Assembly (NCBI GenBank): GCA_027031305.1
Contig: JALVRJ010000156.1
Coordinates: 1-5,501 of the forward strand
Direction: 5' to 3'
DNA from: Hyphomicrobiales bacterium
GTDB taxonomy: Bacteria; Pseudomonadota; Alphaproteobacteria; Rhizobiales; Aestuariivirgaceae
Length of the DNA: 5,501 nt
Within the stretch, counting starts at the first letter, position 1. The number at the start of each line of letters is the position of its first letter. The notes beneath the pieces were generated by a model. It saw only the letters and a program-made list of their open reading frames with translations, made no database searches and was not told where the DNA came from. Below are positions 1 to 4,629 of the stretch, piece after piece. The translations under genes were made by a program, and so were the position numbers.

Positions 1-93
1 CGCCAGAGGGCCCGGCTCATCCCCGCGCTGCACCCCGCCCCCGTGGGCGCCGTCGGCGCCACCATGCGGCCACGCCACGGCGAACCGGGCTGA
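1..93 (+). CDS. C-terminal end of an unidentified upstream gene (partial)
   Basis: Reading from base 1, frame 1 is open for 30 codons and ends in TGA at 91-93. Its third codon positions are almost all G or C (about 28 of 30) while second positions are mixed. That is the coding pattern of the other genes here, whereas the other two plus frames lack it. The peptide includes RLIPALHPAPVGAVG and ends RPRHGEPG. I do not recognise a family from this tail. In relatives a chorismate mutase or another amino-acid gene may precede hisC, but nothing in these 30 residues proves that. A 109-base gap separates it from hisC, so it may or may not share a transcript with it. Confidence 0.4.
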   Translation, partial: RQRARLIPALHPAPVGAVGATMRPRHGEPG

Positions 94-202
94 GCGGATG
101 GAAATCCGCCGCCAGCCACGCGCCGGAACTTGACGAACGCAAGACCTGGGCGCACAACGGCTGTTCGTCGGATACCCACCCAAACGGACGGCACGACAAG
201 CC

Positions 203-1312
203 ATGACGCAAGCACGCAACGACCTGCCAGAACCGCGCCCCTCCATCCTCGGCATCACCCCCTACGTGCCGGGTGAAAGCGAGGTCGCGGGCGAAGGAAG
301 GGTGTTCAAGCTCTCTTCCAACGAATCGCCCATCGGCCCTTCCCCGGCCGCCGTTCAGGCCGTCAATGCCATTGCCGGTAGGCTCGCCGATTATCCCGAC
401 GGCGCCGCCAGTGACCTGCGCATGGCCATCGCCGAGCGCCACGGCCTGAACCCGGACAACATCGTCTGTGGCAACGGCTCCGACGAGCTGCTCAACCTGC
501 TGGCCCAGGCCTACCTTTCGCCGGGCGACGAGGCCATCCACACCGAACACGGCTTCCTGGTCTATCCCATCGCCATCAAGGCCGCCGGCGGCACGCCCGT
601 GGTGGCGCGCGAGGAAAACCTCACCGCCAGCGTCGACGCCATCCTCGAGAAGGTCGGCGAGCGCACGAAGATCGTCTACCTCGCCAACCCCAACAATCCC
701 ACCGGCACCTACCTGCCCATCGACGAACTGAAGCGGTTGCAGGCCGGGCTGCCGCCACACGTCCTGCTCGTCATCGACGCCGCCTATGCCGAATACGTCA
801 ACCGCAACGACTACGAAGCCGGCATCGAGCTGGTATCCTCCAGCGCCAACGTCGTCATGACCCGCACCTTCTCCAAGGCCTATGGGCTGGCCGGGCTGCG
901 CATCGGCTGGCTCTATGGCCCCGCGCACGTCGTCGACACCCTCACCCGCATCCGCGGCCCATTCAACGTCAACGCCGCCGCCCTCGCCGCCGGCGCCGCC
1001 GCCATGCGCGACGCCGCCCACCTGCGCCGCGCCGTCGAGCACAACGAGCACTGGCGCGAATGGCTGCGCGCGGAGCTGGCCTCCCTGGGCCTGGAGGTCA
1101 CCCCCTCGGTGGCCAATTTCCTGCTCGTGCACTTTCCCGACGAGGAAGGCAGGCGGGCGGCGGACGCCGACGCCTTTCTCAAGGCGCGCGGGCTGATCCT
1201 GCGCGGCATGGCCGGTTATGGCTTCCCCAACGCCCTGCGCCTCAGCATCGGCCCGGAGGAGGCCAACCGCCTGCTAATCGACAGCCTGCGTGAATTCCTG
1301 AACCGCCCATGA
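203..1312 (+). CDS. hisC: Histidinol-phosphate aminotransferase (HisC), probably also aromatic aminotransferase
   Basis: A cytoplasmic PLP-dependent class I/II aminotransferase of 369 residues, the usual HisC length. It swaps the amino group between glutamate and imidazole-acetol phosphate in histidine synthesis. The fold's key residues are visible: [12 protein letters not shown] near the N terminus, GNGSDELL (cofactor phosphate loop), NPNNPTGT at 162-169, DAAY at 192-195 with the Asp that contacts the PLP ring nitrogen, Lys225 in [15 protein letters not shown] as the Schiff-base lysine, and Arg346 in RLSIG as the substrate anchor. The ATG at 203 is chosen because the protein then begins like alphaproteobacterial HisC (short tail, then [13 protein letters not shown]). 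No good Shine-Dalgarno precedes it. A TTGACG at 130-135 could be a -35 box, but no convincing -10 follows. The stop overlaps the tyrC start (ATGA). Such HisC enzymes can also transaminate tyrosine and phenylalanine precursors, and the tyrC partner favours that dual role by inference. Confidence 0.95.
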   Translation: MTQARNDLPEPRPSILGITPYVPGESEVAGEGRVFKLSSNESPIGPSPAAVQAVNAIAGRLADYPDGAASDLRMAIAERHGLNPDNIVCGNGSDELLNLLAQAYLSPGDEAIHTEHGFLVYPIAIKAAGGTPVVAREENLTASVDAILEKVGERTKIVYLANPNNPTGTYLPIDELKRLQAGLPPHVLLVIDAAYAEYVNRNDYEAGIELVSSSANVVMTRTFSKAYGLAGLRIGWLYGPAHVVDTLTRIRGPFNVNAAALAAGAAAMRDAAHLRRAVEHNEHWREWLRAELASLGLEVTPSVANFLLVHFPDEEGRRAADADAFLKARGLILRGMAGYGFPNALRLSIGPEEANRLLIDSLREFLNRP

Positions 1313-2277
1313 GCGAGACGCCTGACAGGAAAACCGGCAACATGCCAGCGGCCGACGCCGAGGCCACCAAGCGCCCCATGTTCGACCGCGTGGCGCTCAT
1401 CGGCCTGGGCCTCATCGGCTCCTCCCTCGCCCACGTCATGCGCCGCGAGCGTCTCGCCGGCCACATCGCCGGCGCCACCCGCAGCGAAGCCACCCTGAAG
1501 CGGGCCGAGGAGCTGGGTCTGTGCGACAGCTATCACCTCGACGCCGCCGAGGCGGTCCGGGACGCCGACCTGGTGTTTCTCAACGTTCCCGTGGGCGCCA
1601 TGGGCAAGGTGGCCGAGCACATCGCCCCGGCGCTCAAGCCCGGCGCCATCCTCACCGACGTCGGCTCGGTCAAGGGCGCGGTCATCCGCGACGTCGCCCC
1701 ACACGTGCCGCAAGGCGTGCACTTCATCCCCGGCCACCCCATCGCCGGCACCGAGCAATCCGGCCCCGACGCCGGCTTTCCCGAATTGTTCGAGAACCGC
1801 TGGTGCATCCTGGTGCCGCTGGAGAACACCGACGAACGGGCCCTCGCCCGCCTCACCCGCTTCTGGCAGGCCACTGGCTCGAACGTCGAGACCATGACCG
1901 CCGAACACCACGACCTGGTGCTGGGCATCACCTCGCACCTGCCGCACCTCATCGCCTACAACATCGTGCTCACCGCCGCCGACCTTGAGGAAGTGACGGA
2001 ATCGGAGGTCATCAAGTATTCCGCCGGCGGTTTTCGCGACTTCACCCGGCTGGCCGCCTCCGACCCGGTGATGTGGCGCGACGTGTTCCTGAACAACCGC
2101 GAGGCGGTGCTGGAGCTGCTGGGCCGTTTCATGGAAGACCTGCACGTGCTGCAACGCGCCATCCGTTGGGGCGACGGCGAAAAGTTGTACGAGCTGTTCA
2201 AGCGTTCCCGCCGCATCCGCCGCGAGATCATCGAGGCAGGCCAGGACACCCCCGCCCCGGGCTTCGGCCGCCGCTGA
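1309..2277 (+). CDS. tyrC: Prephenate/arogenate (cyclohexadienyl) dehydrogenase, TyrA family
   Basis: A 322-residue NAD(P)-dependent dehydrogenase that oxidatively decarboxylates prephenate and/or arogenate, the committed step to tyrosine. The N-terminal Rossmann domain shows [10 protein letters not shown] with glycines 32, 34 and 37. The catalytic core has Ser120 in DVGSVKG, His143 in [12 protein letters not shown], His210 and His213 in TSHLPHL, Arg247 in FRDFTRLA, and Trp256 in MWRDVF. These match residues known to be important in TyrA enzymes. No chorismate mutase or ACT domain is attached, so it is the single-domain type. The start used is the ATG overlapping the hisC stop, which implies translational coupling. 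Met12 at 1342 has AGGA 11 bases upstream and is a real alternative. Met24 at 1378 would give the short N terminus seen in many homologues. Prephenate versus arogenate preference cannot be read with confidence; tyrC is the usual symbol for the broad-specificity form. Confidence 0.93.
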   Translation: MSETPDRKTGNMPAADAEATKRPMFDRVALIGLGLIGSSLAHVMRRERLAGHIAGATRSEATLKRAEELGLCDSYHLDAAEAVRDADLVFLNVPVGAMGKVAEHIAPALKPGAILTDVGSVKGAVIRDVAPHVPQGVHFIPGHPIAGTEQSGPDAGFPELFENRWCILVPLENTDERALARLTRFWQATGSNVETMTAEHHDLVLGITSHLPHLIAYNIVLTAADLEEVTESEVIKYSAGGFRDFTRLAASDPVMWRDVFLNNREAVLELLGRFMEDLHVLQRAIRWGDGEKLYELFKRSRRIRREIIEAGQDTPAPGFGRR

Positions 2278-2318
2278 GCACGCCCACCCGGCCACGCGGG
2301 TAGGAAACGATATTCTCC

Positions 2319-2342
2319 GCCGCCCTCGACCCGGCTGGCGGC
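2319..2342. terminator. GC-rich hairpin in the tyrC/tolR convergent gap, possible bidirectional terminator
   Basis: GCCGCC at 2319-2324 pairs perfectly with GGCGGC at 2337-2342 across a 12-nt loop. It lies in the 72-base gap between the tyrC stop and the tolR stop. The plus-strand tail is only TTGTG and the minus-strand tail is GGAGAATA, so a proper U-run is missing. A second, imperfect hairpin lies at 2283-2304 (ACCCG with CGGGT plus two outer C-G pairs). Position between converging operons is the main support. Transcription may instead end by Rho. Confidence 0.35.
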
Positions 2343-2349
2343 TTGTGCG

Positions 2350-2865
2350 TCAACGCCTACCCCCCTTGCCATTCTTGCCGCTCTTCGCGGCCTTGTGTCC
2401 TTTCGGCAAGGGCGCATCCTCGGCCGCCGTCACCAGCGCCAGGCGCTTGAAGCCGGCGCCGGAAAGCGCCCCCATCACCTTCATCACCTTGCCGTAATCG
2501 ACCTTTTTGTCGGCCCGCACGTAGATGCGTTCGTTGTAACCCTCGCCCGCGATCGCCCTCACCTTGGCCGAGAGCGTGTTCACCTCCTCGATCTCGGTGT
2601 CCATCAGGAACACCCGGCCATCGGCCTTCACCGTCACCGTCACCGGCTCCTTCTCGCCGCTCAGCGGCTTGGCCTTTGTTTTGGGCAGCTCGATGGGCAC
2701 CCCCACCGTAAGCATCGGCGCGGCCACCATGAACACGATGAGCAGCACCAGCATCACGTCGACGAACGGCGTGACGTTGATCTCGCTCATCGGCGCCAGC
2801 CGCGAGCGTCGCCTGCGCCCGCGCCGACGCAACCCCGGATCTGCCCCGTGCAACCCTGCGGCCAT
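2350..2865 (-). CDS. tolR: TolR, Tol-Pal system inner-membrane protein
   Basis: A 171-residue ExbD/TolR-family protein. With TolQ it forms the proton-driven motor that energises Tol-Pal during outer-membrane constriction at division. The layout is a short cytoplasmic Arg-rich N terminus (RRRGRRRRSR, 13-22), the family signature SEINVTPFVDVMLVLLIVF (27-45) with Asp36 as the conserved membrane aspartate, one membrane helix at about 34-54, then a periplasmic domain containing ERIYVRADKKVDYGKVMKVM. The sequence fits TolR better than ExbD, and the ybgC-tolQ neighbours agree. I chose the ATG at 2865 because GGGAGG stands 9 bases upstream; a TTG three codons earlier has no such site. The C terminus carries an unusual Lys/Gly/Arg tail (KGHKAAKSGKNGKGGRR). 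The tolQ stop is 21 bases upstream. No tolA follows; the gene ends facing tyrC. Confidence 0.93.
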   Translation of the reverse strand: MAAGLHGADPGLRRRGRRRRSRLAPMSEINVTPFVDVMLVLLIVFMVAAPMLTVGVPIELPKTKAKPLSGEKEPVTVTVKADGRVFLMDTEIEEVNTLSAKVRAIAGEGYNERIYVRADKKVDYGKVMKVMGALSGAGFKRLALVTAAEDAPLPKGHKAAKSGKNGKGGRR

Positions 2866-2874
2866 TCTCGGCAA

Positions 2875-2880
2875 CCTCCC
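2875..2880 (-). promoter_or_regulatory. Ribosome binding site that sets the tolR start
   Basis: On the minus strand GGGAGG lies 9 bases before the ATG at 2865. It overlaps the tolQ-tolR gap and favours this ATG over the TTG at 2874, which would sit against the site with no spacer. It is the clearest Shine-Dalgarno in the window. Confidence 0.7.
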
Positions 2881-2886
2881 GTGAAA

Positions 2887-3603
2887 TCAGCCCTGCAACT
2901 GTCGCGACAGGATGGCGGTGAATTCCTCGATGAAATTCTCCATGCGCGTCGCCAGCCGCGAGATGTCGTGCGAGAACTTGTTGTAGAAGATCACCGCCGG
3001 AATGGCCGCCAACAGGCCCAGCGCCGTGGCGAACAGGGCCTCGGCCAGGCCCGGCGCCACCACCGCCAGATTGGTGTTCTTGGAAATGGCGATGGCCTGA
3101 AACGAGTTCATGATGCCCCATACCGTGCCAAACAGCCCCACAAACGGCGCGATGGAGCCCACCGTGGCCAGTATCAGCAATCGCCTTTCCATGCCCAGCG
3201 TCTGCCGTTGCAACTCCACGTCCATGATCCGCTCCAGCCGTTGTAACAAGGTCGCAGGGTTGTTCGGCAATGCCGCGGCCTGCGCCTGCTGCGCCTGTGT
3301 CGAGCGTTGCCATTCCTCCATCGCCGCCAGGAACAGCGCCGCCGTTCCCCTGCGCCCCTGCTGCGCCGCCAAGGCCTGGATCTCCGGCAGCGTCCGCCCC
3401 GACCAGAACAGCTTCTCGAACCAGTCGATGGCCGAGCGCATCCGGCGCACGCTGACGAACTTCTCGAACACCACCGCCCAGCACGCCACCGAGGCCGCGA
3501 TCAGCCCCAGCATCACCAGCTTCACCACCAGCGTCGCGCGCAGGAACATGCCCAGCAGGCTGAAGTCCTGCGCCGATATCTGTTGCGCGATTTCCGCTTC
3601 CAT
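2887..3603 (-). CDS. tolQ: TolQ, Tol-Pal proton channel subunit
   Basis: A 238-residue inner-membrane protein of the MotA/TolQ/ExbB family. It forms the proton channel around TolR and powers the Tol-Pal link to the outer membrane. Three membrane segments can be read: about 21-46 (LVVKLVMLGLIAASVACWAV), about 142-166 and about 184-206. A cytoplasmic loop lies between the first two. The family core is intact: ATVGSIAPFVGLFGTVWGIM with Thr160, and PGLAEALFATALGLLAAIPA with Thr193. These correspond to the channel threonines known in E. coli TolQ. TolQ is preferred over ExbB because of the FGTVWGIM context, the TolR partner and the ybgC neighbour. A GGGGGT stretch lies 9 bases before the ATG at 3603. 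The ybgC stop is 19 bases upstream and tolR starts 21 bases after the tolQ stop, so the three genes should be one transcript. Confidence 0.95.
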   Translation of the reverse strand: MEAEIAQQISAQDFSLLGMFLRATLVVKLVMLGLIAASVACWAVVFEKFVSVRRMRSAIDWFEKLFWSGRTLPEIQALAAQQGRRGTAALFLAAMEEWQRSTQAQQAQAAALPNNPATLLQRLERIMDVELQRQTLGMERRLLILATVGSIAPFVGLFGTVWGIMNSFQAIAISKNTNLAVVAPGLAEALFATALGLLAAIPAVIFYNKFSHDISRLATRMENFIEEFTAILSRQLQG

Positions 3604-3622
3604 GCGCTCAGCACCCCCGTGT

Positions 3623-4135
3623 TCAATCCCGCGCCGCCGGAAGCGCCGCCAGCTTGTTCATCACCTCATCGGGCAGCCGCGCCGGCCGCCCCGAATCATC
3701 GATCACCGCCACCATCACCTCTGCGGTGAAAATCGGGCCGGTTTGCGGCGGCCGCGGCGCGTCCGTCCCGCCCCGCTCCACCAGCCGGATTTCCTGCCTC
3801 AGGTGCAGCCGCACCCGCGAGCACTTGCCCGCCCATGTGCGCACCTCCAGCACGTCGTCCAGCCGCGCCGGCGCCAGGAATTCGCACGTCATCCGCCGCA
3901 CCACGAACAACAGCCGCCGCCCGTCCGCCCCCCTCAGGGCGCCGTGACGCACGTCCAGCAGGCGCAGGAAGTCCGATCGCCCCCGCTCGCAAAAGCGCAG
4001 GTAATTGGCGTGGTAGACCACCCCGCCGGCATCGGTGTCCTCGTAATAGACCCGTACCGGCAGCACGTGTCCGCCACCCTCCAGGCGTCCGGCCACGCAA
4101 GCCCATTTCACGTCCTGTCGCGGCGTATCGGTCAT
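3623..4135 (-). CDS. ybgC: Tol-Pal-associated acyl-CoA thioesterase YbgC
   Basis: A single-domain hotdog-fold thioesterase of the 4-hydroxybenzoyl-CoA thioesterase group, commonly the first gene of tol-pal clusters. It hydrolyses acyl-CoA thioesters in the cytoplasm; its link to envelope upkeep is not settled. The signature [18 protein letters not shown] (residues 31-48) carries the probable catalytic Asp33, with His42 and Tyr45 following. The start is uncertain. The ATG at 4135 has GGAG 4 bases upstream (170 residues). An in-frame ATG at 4156 lacks a site. A GTG at 4066 has GGAGG 11 bases upstream and would begin [10 protein letters not shown], close to E. coli YbgC and to the usual length of about 135-150. 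Near the C terminus a stretch rich in Pro/Gly ([13 protein letters not shown]) looks like an insertion relative to typical members. Confidence 0.9.
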   Translation of the reverse strand: MTDTPRQDVKWACVAGRLEGGGHVLPVRVYYEDTDAGGVVYHANYLRFCERGRSDFLRLLDVRHGALRGADGRRLLFVVRRMTCEFLAPARLDDVLEVRTWAGKCSRVRLHLRQEIRLVERGGTDAPRPPQTGPIFTAEVMVAVIDDSGRPARLPDEVMNKLAALPAARD

Positions 4136-4228
4136 CACGCTCCATTTCCCGCCCATGCCTGGCGTCGAGCCTTGCGGGGATTCGCTTTCGCCCGCTTATG
4201 CTAACTTGCGAAAAGGATGACTGGTGCG

Positions 4229-4312
4229 TCACCACCCCGCGCCCCCGCCCAGGCCCTTGCCATCAATGATTTGGAATTGGGCGGAGGCGCGCAGTGGTGG
4301 GCGGTTCTTCAT
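4229..4312 (-). CDS. Possible 27-codon leader ORF upstream of ybgC
   Basis: An ATG at 4312 opens a frame that starts MKNRPPLRASAQF and ends GKGLGGGAGW with TGA at 4231-4229. The predicted transcription start from the TATAAT promoter is about 4316, so this ATG would be within a few bases of the 5' end, almost leaderless. There is no Shine-Dalgarno. The stop falls at the base of the leader hairpin, so a translating ribosome would open that structure. Another ATG at 4316 opens a different 17-codon frame. Coding status is unproven; high-GC sequence often stays open by chance. Confidence 0.15.
   Translation of the reverse strand: MKNRPPLRASAQFQIIDGKGLGGGAGW
4230..4299 (-). promoter_or_regulatory. 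Long imperfect hairpin in the predicted ybgC-tolQR leader
   Basis: Bases 4230-4235 pair with 4294-4299, 4238-4243 with 4286-4291, and 4245-4251 with 4278-4284. This gives 19 base pairs interrupted by one 2x2 internal loop and one C/A mismatch. The 26-nt terminal loop can form a further small stem (ATC 4262-4264 with GAT 4268-4270). The element lies between the predicted ybgC transcription start and all candidate ybgC start codons. No U-run follows directly on either strand, so it is not a standard terminator. A competing hairpin, TGGTG with CACCA across 3 nt (4222-4234), would use the same GTGGTG strand. The pairing is seen in the sequence; a regulatory role is inference. Confidence 0.4.
4235..4256 (-). 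other. G-quadruplex-type motif in the predicted ybgC leader
   Basis: On the minus strand four G-tracts (GGG, GGG, GGGGG, GGGG) follow one another with spacers of 3, 1 and 3 bases, which satisfies the usual G3+N1-7 pattern. The motif lies in the sense strand of the predicted ybgC mRNA leader and overlaps one arm of the long hairpin, so both structures cannot form at once. The background is G/C-rich, so chance is possible. Confidence 0.4.
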
Positions 4313-4335
4313 GCATTCCGACATTATAGCATGAA
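4308..4335. repeat. 7-bp inverted repeat straddling the ybgC -10 box, candidate operator
   Basis: TTCATGC at 4308-4314 and GCATGAA at 4329-4335 are perfect inverted copies. Their centres are 21 bp apart, about two helical turns, which suits a dimeric regulator. The right copy covers the TG of the extended -10 and the left covers the predicted transcription start region. No regulator family can be named from this. Confidence 0.4.
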
Positions 4336-4350
4336 CGCATGGCCGCCCAA
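4323..4350 (-). promoter_or_regulatory. Sigma-70-type promoter for ybgC-tolQ-tolR
   Basis: On the minus strand there is a TTGGGC (-35, 4350-4345), a 16-base spacer, and a perfect TATAAT (-10, 4328-4323) preceded by TGC, the extended -10 form. Transcription would start near 4316 and give a leader of about 160-180 nt before ybgC. It is the best promoter match in the window and points into the tol genes. Confidence 0.6.
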
Positions 4351-4362
4351 CGCCGCAATGCG

Positions 4363-4391
4363 TTGACGCCGCGCCGCGAGTGGCGTAAAAG
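4363..4391 (+). promoter_or_regulatory. Possible distal sigma-70 promoter toward ffh
   Basis: TTGACG at 4363-4368 is followed after exactly 17 bases by TAAAAG at 4386-4391. The -35 matches five of six consensus bases and the -10 four of six. It would start transcription near 4398 and give ffh a leader of about 230 nt. It overlaps a terminator-like hairpin (4369-4402), so one of the two readings may be accidental. Confidence 0.3.
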
Positions 4392-4402
4392 GGCGCGGTT
4401 TT
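4369..4402 (+). terminator. Terminator-like hairpin with no gene to terminate
   Basis: CCGCGCC at 4369-4375 pairs perfectly with GGCGCGG at 4392-4398 and is followed at once by TTTT (4399-4402). The loop is 16 nt. On the plus strand this resembles a short Rho-independent terminator, yet no plus-strand gene lies before it back to tyrC. It could stop antisense transcription, end a small RNA, or be chance. Confidence 0.3.
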
Positions 4403-4564
4403 CCATAAAGGCTGCGTGCAAAGCCTTGGCCGTTCCGCACATGGCGCCTTCTCCGCGAGCGCCGGGAGGTGGAAGGGTCGCCGCCCGTCAGCGAGGGTTC
4501 GCCCACGGGCGCCATTGGTGTTTGCGGCGTCGCGAGCAGGCGCCGCGTCGGCACGCGCCACCTG

Positions 4565-4573
4565 TGCTATCAT
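4565..4573 (+). promoter_or_regulatory. Extended -10 promoter element for ffh
   Basis: TG-C-TATCAT (TG at 4565, TATCAT at 4568-4573) is an extended -10 motif about 57 bases before the ffh ATG. No good -35 is found 16-18 bases upstream, as can be the case for extended -10 promoters. It would give a leader of about 50 nt. Confidence 0.4.
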
Positions 4574-4629
4574 CCGCGGCACGGACGAACGGAAAACCCG
4601 AACCGGCGGAAGAAAGGCGCGAAACGAAC

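Noticed and set aside
130..158. TTGACG-17-CACAAC as a hisC promoter
   Set aside because: The -35 is good but the -10 matches only three of six bases; kept only as a remark under hisC.
3..206. Plus frame 3, open from the window edge to a TGA overlapping the hisC ATG
   Set aside because: The ATGA overlap looks like coupling, but the translation is Arg/Pro/His-rich noise and codon-position composition favours frame 1 ending at 93.
17..1132. Long minus-strand open frame (371 codons) opposite hisC
   Set aside because: Its product is Gly/Asp/Val-rich low-complexity sequence with no family motif, and it mirrors hisC, whose catalytic motifs are intact. High G/C at third codon positions removes antisense stops.
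1216..2295. Minus-strand open frame of 359 codons opposite tyrC
   Set aside because: Same antisense-shadow effect; no recognisable domain, while the plus frame is a full TyrA-family enzyme.
2350..3603. ExbB/ExbD (TonB energising) identity for the two membrane genes
   Set aside because: The TolQ-type FGTVWGIM and EALFATALG contexts, the TolR-type signature and the ybgC neighbour fit Tol better; no tonB is adjacent.
2395..4204. Plus-strand open frames (283 and 364 codons) opposite tolR, tolQ and ybgC
   Set aside because: They are His/Arg/Pro-rich mirrors of the tol genes with no motif and overlap one another.
4403..4629. 4.5S (SRP) RNA gene next to ffh
   Set aside because: I looked for the conserved GGAAGCAG-type apical loop and found none in the region.
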